Source: Streptomyces rimosus subsp. rimosus (GTDB lineage: Bacteria > Actinomycetota > Actinomycetes > Streptomycetales > Streptomycetaceae). Taken from it: DNA of 64,000 bases. Position numbers and translations under genes: made by a program. Location of the stretch: positions 12,630 through 76,629 of the forward strand of contig NZ_JOCQ01000036.1 of assembly GCF_000720725.1 (NCBI RefSeq), written 5' to 3'. A model generated the notes under the pieces. That model worked only from the letters and a program-made list of their open reading frames with translations, did no database searches and had not been told where the DNA came from. Of the stretch, positions 53,443 to 61,400 are shown piece by piece (position 1 is the first letter of the stretch; every line of letters begins with the position of its first letter).

Positions 53443-54191
53443 GCGTGCGAACCGAGCGCCCCCGCCGGCACGGGGGCGGCGCCACCAGCGGCGCCGCCCC
53501 CGGCCCCGGGGCGCGTGCTGCCGAACACGGGGCGCACAAGGCAGGCCCCGAGCCCCGCGACGCCGCTCCGGCCGTTTCCGGTCCCGGGCTGCGCCGCGGC
53601 GCCACCCGGCGCAAGCTGTTCGACGCCGCGGTCACGCTCATCGCCGAACAGGGCTTCTCCGCCACCACGGTGGACGAGATCGCCGAGCGCGCCGGTGTCG
53701 CCAAGGGCACCGTCTATTACAACTTCGCCAGCAAGAACGTCCTCTACGAGGAGCTCCTGCGGGACGGCGTCGACCTGCTCGCCACCTCCCTCCAGGAGGC
53801 CGCCGACCGGGCCGTACACGCGGGCGGCACCCGGGTCGACGCGCTGGACGCGATGATCCGGGCCGGGCTGGACTTCATCGCCGGCTCGCCCTCCCTGACC
53901 CAGCTGTACGTGGCCGAGCTGTGGCGCACGAACCGGGTCTGGCAGCCGACGCTCCAGTCCGTACGGGGCCGGGCGGTCGCCGTCGTCGAGTCCGTACTGC
54001 GGGACGCCGTCGCCGTCGGCGAACTGAGCGAGGAACTCGACATCCCCCTGACGGCGTCCGCGCTCCTCGGCATGGTGCTGGTGGCGGCGCTGGACTGGCT
54101 CTCGTTCCAGCCGCACCGTTCGGTGGAGGACGTGCACGCCTCCCTGTCCCGCCTGCTCCAGGGCCGGGTCAGCCCCGTGCGGCCGGGGTAG
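53439..54191 (+). CDS. TetR/AcrR family transcriptional regulator
   Basis: This 250-residue regulator starts at GTG 53439, which overlaps the previous stop (GTGA). About 45 residues of Gly/Ala/Pro-rich, basic sequence precede the HTH. The TetR DNA-binding domain is TRRKLFDAAVTLIAEQGFSATTVDEIAERAGVAKGTVYYNFASKNVLYEELL. The helical ligand domain carries TQLYVAELWRTNRVWQPTL. It likely represses its own operon at the CTGAC-N2-GTCAG site near 50418. The inducer may be a substrate of the exporter. A very strong terminator follows. Confidence 0.92.
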   Translation: MSVRTERPRRHGGGATSGAAPGPGARAAEHGAHKAGPEPRDAAPAVSGPGLRRGATRRKLFDAAVTLIAEQGFSATTVDEIAERAGVAKGTVYYNFASKNVLYEELLRDGVDLLATSLQEAADRAVHAGGTRVDALDAMIRAGLDFIAGSPSLTQLYVAELWRTNRVWQPTLQSVRGRAVAVVESVLRDAVAVGELSEELDIPLTASALLGMVLVAALDWLSFQPHRSVEDVHASLSRLLQGRVSPVRPG

Positions 54192-54263
54192 CCCCATACA
54201 GTCGGAGTAACCCCATGCGACCGGAGTAGCCCAGCTTCCGCGTAAGCAGCGTAAGCACAGGCC

Positions 54264-54306
54264 AGAGCCCCGTTCCCGTATCCACCGGATGCGGGAGCGG
54301 GGCTCT
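54264..54306 (+). terminator. Strong terminator after the TetR operon
   Basis: A 20-bp stem with two G-U wobbles and a 3-base loop begins AGAGCCCCG and ends CGGGGCTCT. It is the longest hairpin in the window and ends 60 bases before the malic enzyme start. Just before it, 54186-54235 holds imperfect repeats of GGAGTAACCCCATGCGACC type. Confidence 0.75.
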
Positions 54307-54366
54307 CGCGCGAGACTGGCGGGGGACGCGGAGCGGGGGTACGGGGGTGAATGGGAGTGCGGGCGT

Positions 54367-56109
54367 ATGGGCAGACAGCCGCGGCTGCCGTCGGTGATGA
54401 GCGACCCGCTGACCAACCGCGGGACCGCCTTCACCGCCGCCGAACGCGACCGTCTCGGTCTCGTCGGCCGGCTCCCCGACGCGGTGCTCACCCTGGACCA
54501 GCAGGCGCGGCGCGCGTACGAGCAGCTGCGGCGCCAGCCCGACGACCTGGCCGCGTACATCAACCTGGAGCAGCTGCACGACCGTAACGAGGTCCTGTAC
54601 TACCGGCTGCTCACCGACCACCTGACCGAGTTGCTGCCCATCGTCTACGACCCGACCGTGGGCGAGGCGATCAAGACGTACAGCCACGAGTACCGGCGCC
54701 CGCGCGGTGTCTTCCTCTCCATCGACCGGCCACGCGATCTGCGCCGCTCGTTCGAGGAGCTGGAGCTCGGGACGGACGAGGTCGACCTGGTGGTGGTCAC
54801 GGACGCCGAGCAGATCCTCGGCATCGGCGACTGGGGCGTGCACGGCATCCAGATCTCCGTGGGCAAGCTGGCGGTGTACACGGCTGCCGCGGGCATCGAT
54901 CCCGCGCGCTGCCTGGCGGTGGTCCTCGATGTCGGCACCGACAACGAGACGCTGCTCAACGATCCGCTCTATCTGGGCGTACGGCACAGCCGGGCGCGCG
55001 GCGAACGCTATGACGCGTTCGTCGCCGCGTACCTGGACACGGTCTCGACGCTGTACCCGGACGCACTGCTGCACTTCGAGGACTTCGGTGCGGGCAACGC
55101 CCGGCGCTTCCTGGAGCGGTACGGCGAGCACTACCGGATGTTCAACGACGACATGCAGGGCACCGGCGCGATCACGCTCGCGGCCGTCCGGTCGGCGCTG
55201 AACGTCACCGGATCGCGGTTCTGCGAGCAGCGCGTCGTGGTGTTCGGGGCCGGTACGGCCGGGGTGGGCATCGCCGACCAGCTGCGCGAGGCGATGGTCC
55301 GCGACGGCCTGGACGAGGACGAGGCCACCCGCCGTTTCTGGCTCGTCGACCGTCCGGGCCTGCTGCTGGACGACATGGACGACCTGCGCGACTACCAGCG
55401 CGGCTATGCCCGTCCCAAGGGGGAGGTCGAAGGGTGGACCGGTGGGGAAGATGGGCCGAGTAGTACTGGTGGGTCGGGTGGGCCGGGTGGGGCAGGCGGT
55501 GATGCGGGCGGTGCCGCGGAGGGCCAGGGAATCGGCCTGCTGACGACCGTACGGAACGTGCGCCCCACCATCCTCATCGGCACCTCGACCGTACGCGGAG
55601 CCTTCACCCGGCAGATCGTGGAGGAAATGGCGCGGCACGTCGAGAAGCCTGTCATTTTCCCACTTTCCAACCCGACCGAGAAGATCGAGGCGATGCCCGC
55701 CGACCTGCTGCGTTGGACCGACGGCAAAGCGCTGACGACGGCGGGCATTCCGGTGGAGCCCGTGGAGATCGAAGGGGTACGGCACGTCATCGGCCAGGCC
55801 AACAACGCCCTCGTCTACCCGGGGCTCGGACTGGGCGTGGTGGTGTCGCGCGCCGAGCGGCTGACGCCCGGCATGCTGCTGGCCGCCGCCGAGGCGGTCG
55901 CGGGTCAGGTGGAAGGCGGCGGGCCCGGTGCGCCGCTGCTGCCGCAGGTGGAAAATCTGCGCGCTTCTTCGGCGGCCGTCGCGGTGGCGGTGGTACGGGC
56001 AGCCGTCGAGGAAGGTGTCGCGCGCGTCGCTCCGGACGATGTCGTACAGGCGGTACAGGACGCGATGTGGCAGCCGGTGTACGGGGAGAATCCGCGAACG
56101 TCCGGTTGA
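54367..56109 (+). CDS. NAD-dependent malic enzyme
   Basis: This 580-residue enzyme decarboxylates malate to pyruvate with NAD(P)+. Conserved segments are LPIVYDPTVGEA, GDWGVHGIQISVGKLAVYTAAAGI (catalytic Lys), LHFEDFGAGNARRFLERY (metal Glu-Asp), FNDDMQGTGAITLAA (metal Asp), VVVFGAGTAGVGIAD (NAD site) and FPLSNPTEKIEA. A Gly/Ser-rich insert of about 30 residues near 360-390 (GGSGGPGGAGGDAGG) is absent from most homologues and probably loops out. ATG 54367 has a GGGAG site. ATG 54397 (MSDPLTNRG) is a close alternative. Streptomyces use malic enzyme for gluconeogenesis and NADPH or acetyl-CoA supply. Confidence 0.93.
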   Translation: MGRQPRLPSVMSDPLTNRGTAFTAAERDRLGLVGRLPDAVLTLDQQARRAYEQLRRQPDDLAAYINLEQLHDRNEVLYYRLLTDHLTELLPIVYDPTVGEAIKTYSHEYRRPRGVFLSIDRPRDLRRSFEELELGTDEVDLVVVTDAEQILGIGDWGVHGIQISVGKLAVYTAAAGIDPARCLAVVLDVGTDNETLLNDPLYLGVRHSRARGERYDAFVAAYLDTVSTLYPDALLHFEDFGAGNARRFLERYGEHYRMFNDDMQGTGAITLAAVRSALNVTGSRFCEQRVVVFGAGTAGVGIADQLREAMVRDGLDEDEATRRFWLVDRPGLLLDDMDDLRDYQRGYARPKGEVEGWTGGEDGPSSTGGSGGPGGAGGDAGGAAEGQGIGLLTTVRNVRPTILIGTSTVRGAFTRQIVEEMARHVEKPVIFPLSNPTEKIEAMPADLLRWTDGKALTTAGIPVEPVEIEGVRHVIGQANNALVYPGLGLGVVVSRAERLTPGMLLAAAEAVAGQVEGGGPGAPLLPQVENLRASSAAVAVAVVRAAVEEGVARVAPDDVVQAVQDAMWQPVYGENPRTSG

Positions 56110-56135
56110 CGGAGCCGTCGGCGAATGGGTCTAAT
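56106..56135 (+). promoter_or_regulatory. Strong vegetative-type promoter upstream of the nitroreductase-hemerythrin gene
   Basis: TTGACG (56106-56111) and TCTAAT (56130-56135) are 18 bases apart, overlapping the end of the malic enzyme gene. The predicted start near 56142 leaves a leader of about 365 bases. Confidence 0.65.
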
Positions 56136-56219
56136 GTTGACGCGTGTGCGCGTGACGTCGGCCAAAGAGCAGTGGGCCGGCCGGCAGTCGGGCGACACAC
56201 CTATTCTCAAGGACCACGC

Positions 56220-56258
56220 ATGAGTTCATACTTTGCGGACTTCTCAGGCTGCGCCTGA
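56220..56258 (+). CDS. Possible leader peptide (12 codons)
   Basis: ATG 56220 is preceded by AAGGAC at good spacing and opens MSSYFADFSGCA before TGA. It lies in the predicted mRNA leader of the downstream fusion gene, 250 bases before its start. A Ser/Cys content near the end could couple to amino acid or cysteine supply, but the peptide is not recognised. A 29-codon frame starting at 56134 overlaps its ATG (ATGA), but would begin inside the promoter. Coding status is uncertain. Confidence 0.35.
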   Translation: MSSYFADFSGCA

Positions 56259-56375
56259 CATCAGCGGCGGGCGGGGCGTGCTCGGCACGTCCGTATGCCG
56301 TTCCTCGTGTTGCATCGAGCGTTGCGAGTTCTCCCATCCGTGATGGATGAGTGACGTCTGCTCCGGACGAGGTGC

Positions 56376-56399
56376 GCGTGCGGTGGCCGCACGCTTTCT
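56376..56399 (+). terminator. Attenuator-like hairpin in the leader
   Basis: An 8-bp perfect stem GCGTGCGG / CCGCACGC with loop TGG is followed directly by TTTCT. It lies upstream of, not after, a gene, suggesting conditional termination. Confidence 0.45.
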
Positions 56400-56506
56400 G
56401 CGCCCCCTTTCTTCCTCCCTCTTTCACTTTTACCGCGGTGATGACGACGGCTGCGCTGCCTCGCGGCCCGTCACGCGGACGGCGCTTCACGGAGAGCAAT
56501 ATCAGC

Positions 56507-57463
56507 ATGCCGAATTCCTTCAATCAATCGGTCATCGACGAGTTCCGTTCCAATGCGGGGAAGGTCGGCGGCCCCTTCGAGGGCGGTGACCTGCTCCTGC
56601 TGACCACCACCGGCGCGAAGTCCGGCAAGCCGTACACCACGCCCCTCGGCTATGTCCGCGACGGTGACCTCCTGCTGGTCGTCGGCTCCAACCTCGGCGG
56701 GCCCCGTCACCCCGACTGGTACCACAACCTGCTCGCGCACCCGCAGGTCCGCGTGGAGGTCGGCACCGAGACGTACGAGGCGATCGCGGTGCCGGCCGAG
56801 GGCGAGCGCCGGGACCGGCTGTTCGCGCAGGCGGTACGGGTTGCGCCCGGGTACGCCGATTACCAGGCCAGGACCGCCCGTACCCTGCCGGTCGTGGTGC
56901 TGGAGCCCGCCGAGCCCGAATACGAGGAGGCGGACGGCGAGGTGCTGCACGAGGTCACCACTCTCGCCGACAAGCTCATTCAGGTTCATACGTGGCTGCG
57001 CGCGCAGTTGCGGCACGTACGCGCCGAGGCCGAGGCCCACCTATTGGCGCGGGCGGCACACCAGGGGCCGGGGGAACCACCGGCGCCGGGACTCGGGCTG
57101 CAGATTCGGCAGCATTGCCTGGCGTTCTGCCAGAGCCTGGAATTCCACCACACCGGCGAGGACGCGCACGTGTTCCCCGCGGTCGGCCGTTACCACCCCG
57201 AACTGCTTCCGGCGCTCGACCGGTTGCAGGAGGAGCACCGGGCGATCGCCCGTATCCAGGCCGACTTGCTCACCTTGCTCGCGGGCATCGGAAATGCCGA
57301 CCCGGGGCCGGGTCCGGACCCGGAACAATTCCTCGCCGAACTGGAGCGGATGTCGGAAGAGTTGCTGGCACATCTCGCCTATGAGGAGGAGCAGGTGATT
57401 CCGGCCCTGGCGGAGGTTCCCTGGCCGCCGGTGGCGCCGGGATCGGCGCCGGCAGCATCGTAG
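56507..57463 (+). CDS. F420-type (DDN) nitroreductase fused to hemerythrin domain
   Basis: This 318-residue protein combines two domains. Residues 1-140 form a split-barrel deazaflavin-dependent nitroreductase of the DDN/FGD-like group (LLLLTTTGAKSGKPYTTPLGYV, HPDWYHNLLAHPQVRVEVG, RVAPGYADYQARTARTLPVVVLEP). Residues 155-310 form a hemerythrin HHE domain with His/Glu ligands in VHTWLRAQLRHV, QHCLAFCQSLEFHHTGEDAHVFPAV, QEEHRAIARIQ and HLAYEEEQVIP. The first domain reduces quinones or nitro compounds with F420H2; the second binds a di-iron centre, O2 or NO. The fusion suggests redox or nitrosative-stress defence. The upstream frame to 56351 is probably untranslated leader. Confidence 0.88.
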   Translation: MPNSFNQSVIDEFRSNAGKVGGPFEGGDLLLLTTTGAKSGKPYTTPLGYVRDGDLLLVVGSNLGGPRHPDWYHNLLAHPQVRVEVGTETYEAIAVPAEGERRDRLFAQAVRVAPGYADYQARTARTLPVVVLEPAEPEYEEADGEVLHEVTTLADKLIQVHTWLRAQLRHVRAEAEAHLLARAAHQGPGEPPAPGLGLQIRQHCLAFCQSLEFHHTGEDAHVFPAVGRYHPELLPALDRLQEEHRAIARIQADLLTLLAGIGNADPGPGPDPEQFLAELERMSEELLAHLAYEEEQVIPALAEVPWPPVAPGSAPAAS

Positions 57464-57509
57464 GTACAACCAGATGGAGGTGCCGGAGTGGGCCGGGAGG
57501 ACGAGCGGG

Positions 57510-57601
57510 GTGAACCAGGTACACGGACCGAGGTGAACCAGGTTCACGAGCCGGGGTGAATCAGGTACACGGGCCGGAGTGAACCAGGTACACGTGCCGG
57601 T
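57510..57601. repeat. Four tandem 23-bp palindrome-bearing repeats
   Basis: Units start at 57510, 57533, 57556 and 57579. Each begins with GTGAACCAGGTACAC or a close variant; unit 2 has the perfect palindrome GTGAACC-A-GGTTCAC. A variable GRRCCGRG-type tail ends each unit. They lie between the convergent ends of the fusion gene and kdpB. The rest of the 267-base gap (57602-57730) is low-complexity CCCGG repeats with no gene. Confidence 0.85.
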
Positions 57602-57730
57602 CCGGAACAGCGAAGCCCGGCCCGGCACGTCCGGCCCGGCACGCCCGGGCGCGCCGGGCCGGGTCGGCCCGTCCGGGGCAGCACGTCCGGCCCGGCCCCT
57701 CCGGCCGGCTCCACCACGCACCCAGTCCCG

Positions 57731-59929
57731 TCACATTCCCGGCACCACCTGTAGAAGCAGATCGATGAGCTTGATGCCGAGAAACGGCGCGACCAGTCCG
57801 CCCAGCCCGTACACCCCCAGGTTCCGGCGGAGCAGCGCGTGCGCGGAGGCCGGCTGGTAGCGGACGCCGCGCAGGGCCAGCGGTATCAGCGCCACGATGA
57901 TCAGCGCGTTGAAGATGATGGCCGATGCGATGGCCGAGGTGGGGCTGTGCAGGCCCATGATGTTGAGCGCCCCGAGCCCGGGGTGGACGGCGGAGAACAT
58001 GGCGGGCACGATCGCGAAGTACTTCGCCACGTCGTTACAGATGGAGAAAGTCGTCAGCGCACCGCGCGTGATCAGCAGCTGCTTGCCGACGGCGACGATC
58101 TCGATGAGCTTGGTCGGGTCGGAGTCCAGGTCCACCATGTTCCCGGCCTCTTTCGCCGCCGAGGTCCCGGTGTTCATGGCCACGCCCACGTCCGCCTGGG
58201 CGAGCGCGGGCGCGTCGTTCGTCCCGTCGCCCGTCATTGCGACGAGGTTGCCGCCCTCCTGTTCCCGCCGGATGCGCGCCAGCTTCTGTTCGGGCGTGGC
58301 TTCCGCGATGTAGTCGTCCACGCCGGCCTCCGCGGCGATGGACCGGGCGGTCAGCGGGTTGTCGCCGGTGACCATCACCGTCTTGATGCCCATGGCCCGC
58401 AGTTCGGCGAAGCGGCGCGCGATACCGTCCTTGACCACGTCCTTGAGGTGGACGGCGCCGAGCACCCGCGCGCCGTGCCGGTCGGCGACCGCCACGAGCA
58501 GGGGCGTACCGCCGCCCGCCGCGATGGAGTCCACGATCCAGCCCGCCTCCGGTGGCACCTGCCCGCCCAGCCGCGTCACCCAGTCCCGTACCGCCCCGGC
58601 CGCTCCCTTGCGTACGAGACACCCACCCGACCAGGCCAGATCAACCCCGCTCATACGGGTCTGCGCGCTGAACGCCACCCAGCGCGCGGCTCCCATCTCC
58701 CCCTCCGTACGGGCCCGTATCCCGTACTTCTCCTGCGCCAGCGCCACGATGGACCGGCCCTCCGGTGTCCCGTCGGCGAGCGAGGAGAGCTGGGCGGCGT
58801 CGGCGAGCTGGGCGTGCGGGACACCGTCCAGCGGTACGAAGGAATGGGCGCTGCGGTTGCCGTACGTGATCGTGCCGGTCTTGTCGAGGAGAAGGGTGTT
58901 CACGTCCCCGGCCGCCTCGACGGCCCGGCCGGACAGCGCCAGGACGTTGCGCTGGACGAGCCGGTCCATCCCGGCGATGCCGATGGCCGACAGCAGTGCG
59001 CCGATGGTCGTCGGGATGAGGGTGACGAGCAGCGCGATCAGTACGGTCAGCGGCTGGGCGGCACCCGCGTAACCGGCCATCGGCTGGAGCGAGACCACGG
59101 CCAGCAGGAAGACGACGGTGAGCGCGGCGAGCAGGATGTTCAGCGCCAGCTCGTTCGGGGTCTTCTGCCGGGTGGTGCCTTCCACGAGCGCGATCATGCG
59201 GTCGAGGAAAGTCCTGCCGGGGCGGGAGGTGATGCGGATGACGATGCGGTCGGAGAGCACCGTCGTACCGCCGGTGACCCCGGAACGGTCACCGCCCGCC
59301 TCGCGGATGACCGGGGCCGATTCACCCGTGATCGCCGACTCGTCGACGGACGCGGCGCCCTGCACCACTTCGCCGTCGCCGGGAACCGTCCCGCCCGCGT
59401 CCACGACGACGATGTCGTACGGCTGAAGCTCGGCGGCCGGTACCGCCTCCTCCTCGTACTCCCACTCCCCCATCCCCACCCGCCAGCTGCGCAGCCGCCG
59501 CGCGACGGTGTCGCCGCGCGTCCGGCGCAACGTTTCTGCCTGCGCCTTGCCGCGTCCTTCCGCGACCGCTTCGGCCAGGTTCGCGAAGACGAGGGTGAGC
59601 CAGAGCCAAACGCTGATCGTCCAGGCGAAGACGCTCGGGTCGAGGACGGCCGAGAGCGTGGTGAGCAGCGCGCCGGCGGCTACGACGAACAGCACGGGGT
59701 TACGGACGAGCGTTCTTGGGTGCAGCTTGCGGAGGGCGTGCGGGAGGGAGGAGAGGAGGTGGGTGGGGGTTAGGGGGTTGGGTGTGGTTGGGCGAGTGGG
59801 GGTGGTGGGGGTATCGGAGGAAGTGGGGTTAGGGGCGTCGGAGGAAGTGGGATTAGGTGTGTCGGTGGGGACGGTGGTGTCCCTGGGGGACGCGGGGGTG
59901 TTCTGCTTGTCCGGAGCCAGAGGCTGCAT
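57731..59929 (-). CDS. kdpB: Potassium-transporting ATPase catalytic subunit, solitary
   Basis: This 732-residue P1A-type ATPase matches KdpB along its whole length. It has RNPVLFVVAAGALLTTL, TGESAPVIREAGGD, VALLVTLIPTTIGALLSAIGIAG-type membrane helices and the phosphorylation site DKTGTITYGN near 346. MTGDGTNDAPALAQADVGVAMNTGTSAAKEAGNMVDLDS and GLGGLVAPFLGIKLIDLLL follow. The enzyme needs KdpA for K+ passage and KdpC for assembly, yet neither lies on either side. ATG 59929 is preferred over a TTG at 60085. A Pro/Thr/Ser-rich tail of about 50 residues precedes the homologous part. It may be a relic, or its partners may be elsewhere. Confidence 0.93.
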   Translation of the reverse strand: MQPLAPDKQNTPASPRDTTVPTDTPNPTSSDAPNPTSSDTPTTPTRPTTPNPLTPTHLLSSLPHALRKLHPRTLVRNPVLFVVAAGALLTTLSAVLDPSVFAWTISVWLWLTLVFANLAEAVAEGRGKAQAETLRRTRGDTVARRLRSWRVGMGEWEYEEEAVPAAELQPYDIVVVDAGGTVPGDGEVVQGAASVDESAITGESAPVIREAGGDRSGVTGGTTVLSDRIVIRITSRPGRTFLDRMIALVEGTTRQKTPNELALNILLAALTVVFLLAVVSLQPMAGYAGAAQPLTVLIALLVTLIPTTIGALLSAIGIAGMDRLVQRNVLALSGRAVEAAGDVNTLLLDKTGTITYGNRSAHSFVPLDGVPHAQLADAAQLSSLADGTPEGRSIVALAQEKYGIRARTEGEMGAARWVAFSAQTRMSGVDLAWSGGCLVRKGAAGAVRDWVTRLGGQVPPEAGWIVDSIAAGGGTPLLVAVADRHGARVLGAVHLKDVVKDGIARRFAELRAMGIKTVMVTGDNPLTARSIAAEAGVDDYIAEATPEQKLARIRREQEGGNLVAMTGDGTNDAPALAQADVGVAMNTGTSAAKEAGNMVDLDSDPTKLIEIVAVGKQLLITRGALTTFSICNDVAKYFAIVPAMFSAVHPGLGALNIMGLHSPTSAIASAIIFNALIIVALIPLALRGVRYQPASAHALLRRNLGVYGLGGLVAPFLGIKLIDLLLQVVPGM

Positions 59930-60177
59930 CGACGGGAGCTTTCGGGGCGGCGGTATGGGAGGTATCGGGGGAAGGGCGCTGCGGGTGGGAGCCCTGTGGT
60001 GAAGGGCTCTGAGGGGGAGCTCTGTGGTGAAGGGCTCTGAGAGGAGAGGCCTGGGTGTGCCTCTCCTCTGGATGGGCTCACTCAACCGTCCCTACACGCC
60101 GCCCCGCGCCCCCCTGACGCTCCCCTGTCGCCCAACCCGGTTCGCCTTACGGCCCTTTGACGTCGCCCCGCGCACAA

Positions 60178-61293
60178 TCACCGCCCGGGCGGGCGTACGA
60201 TCCGCTGCGCGCGCCCGGCGTCCGTACGGGCGTACGATCCGCTCCGTACGCCCCGCCGCCTCGATCCACGCCCCACGCACCACACCACCAGAACCACCAG
60301 CGCGCACCCCCCGAACTGGACCGCCGTGGGCCGCTCGCCGACCGCCACCCCGAGTCCGATGGCCATCACCGGTTGCATAAGCAGCAGTGCCGCGCCGACG
60401 TTGGGCGCCAGGCGCGGGAGTGCCGGCGTCATCACCAACCAGGCCAGCACCTGTCCGACGAGTGCGAGCGTGGTCAGCCACCCCCAGGCGCGCGCGTCGA
60501 GGGAGAAGTCGATGCCGGTCCACGCCGCGCCGAGCAGCGCGGCGGCGCCTGCGGCCGCCGCGGTGGACGTGCACACCGGGTCGGCCGTATGGCCCTGGCC
60601 GCCGCCGAGCCGCATCAGGAAGAGGTAGCCCGCGTACCCGCAACCCGCGACCAGGCCGAACACCGCGCCGGTCACGGGGGCGCTGCCCGTCTCCGGAGCG
60701 CCGAGGGCTCCGGCGGCCAATGCCACTCCCAGCAGCATGACGGGCGTCGCGACGACGAAGCGCCGCGGTACGGGGGTACGGGTGAACACGCGCGCCAGCA
60801 ACGGGAAGATCACCACCTGGATGTTGATGACCACGGTGGCGATGGACGCGCCCACACTGTGGATCGCCGCTGCCCAGAAGACGTAATCGATGCCGAGCAA
60901 CACGCCCGCCGCCAGGTCCAGGCGCCGCAACCGCCACGCCCGCGGCCCTGCCGCCCGCCGCTCCGCGAGCGCCAGCGGCACCAGGACGAGAAGCGCGATG
61001 GCGCACCGGAAGAACGCGGCCGTCCCCGCGCTCGTACCGGACAGCTTGACGAACACGGCGGAAGCGGAGATGCAGAGGCTGCCGCCGAGCACCATGAGTA
61101 CGGGGTTTCCGCGGAGGCCTGCGCGATGCGGAGGCTCAGCGTGATGCGGAGGCCCCTCGGCGCGATCCGGTTGCCCGCCGCGGTGCGGATGCTCACCGCG
61201 CACGTCGCCCCCGCTCGGCGCCTCCTCGCCCCCGCCGTCCGTGCGCCGTACCTCGCCGCCCCGGGCTTCCGAGTCGTCCTCTCGTACCGTCAT
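60178..61293 (-). CDS. EamA/DMT-family transporter
   Basis: This 371-residue protein has a charged hydrophilic N-terminal extension of about 65 residues (Gly/His/Arg-rich) and then ten membrane segments in two EamA repeats. These run from GNPVLMVLGGSLCISASAVFVKLSG to GGCALVVLVVWCVG. The DMT signature AAFFRCAIALLVLVPLALAERR is in the first repeat. Members export amino acids or other metabolites, and the actual substrate is unknown. ATG 61293 has GGAGGC close by. It is divergent from a LysR gene across 107 bases holding a LysR box, so that regulator probably controls it. Confidence 0.88.
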   Translation of the reverse strand: MTVREDDSEARGGEVRRTDGGGEEAPSGGDVRGEHPHRGGQPDRAEGPPHHAEPPHRAGLRGNPVLMVLGGSLCISASAVFVKLSGTSAGTAAFFRCAIALLVLVPLALAERRAAGPRAWRLRRLDLAAGVLLGIDYVFWAAAIHSVGASIATVVINIQVVIFPLLARVFTRTPVPRRFVVATPVMLLGVALAAGALGAPETGSAPVTGAVFGLVAGCGYAGYLFLMRLGGGQGHTADPVCTSTAAAAGAAALLGAAWTGIDFSLDARAWGWLTTLALVGQVLAWLVMTPALPRLAPNVGAALLLMQPVMAIGLGVAVGERPTAVQFGGCALVVLVVWCVGRGSRRRGVRSGSYARTDAGRAQRIVRPPGR

Positions 61294-61351
61294 GCCTCCA
61301 CCCTGGCCACCCCCACCCCTGAACAAAAGCGACGATCTGTCATCACAACTC

Positions 61352-61374
61352 GGCAATTCCGCTTAAGCATTGCC
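61352..61374. promoter_or_regulatory. LysR-type regulator binding site
   Basis: The perfect inverted repeat GGCAAT (61352-61357) / ATTGCC (61369-61374) encloses the T-N11-A motif expected of LysR sites. It sits between the divergent LysR and EamA genes. Confidence 0.8.
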
Positions 61375-61400
61375 GGTCCATCCGTCGCTAGCCTGCTCTG

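Larger units (their letters stand above)
56110..56506. other. Long structured leader of the nitroreductase-hemerythrin gene
   Basis: The region holds a 12-codon open frame with a ribosome site (56220-56258) and a perfect hairpin GCGTGCGG/CCGCACGC (56376-56394) followed by TTTCT. This layout resembles an attenuator, but no known riboswitch class is recognised. Confidence 0.5.

Noticed and set aside
56134..56223. 29-codon frame overlapping the 12-codon leader ORF
   Set aside because: Its start codon overlaps the -10 box of the strong promoter, so it would not be transcribed from it, and it lacks a ribosome site.
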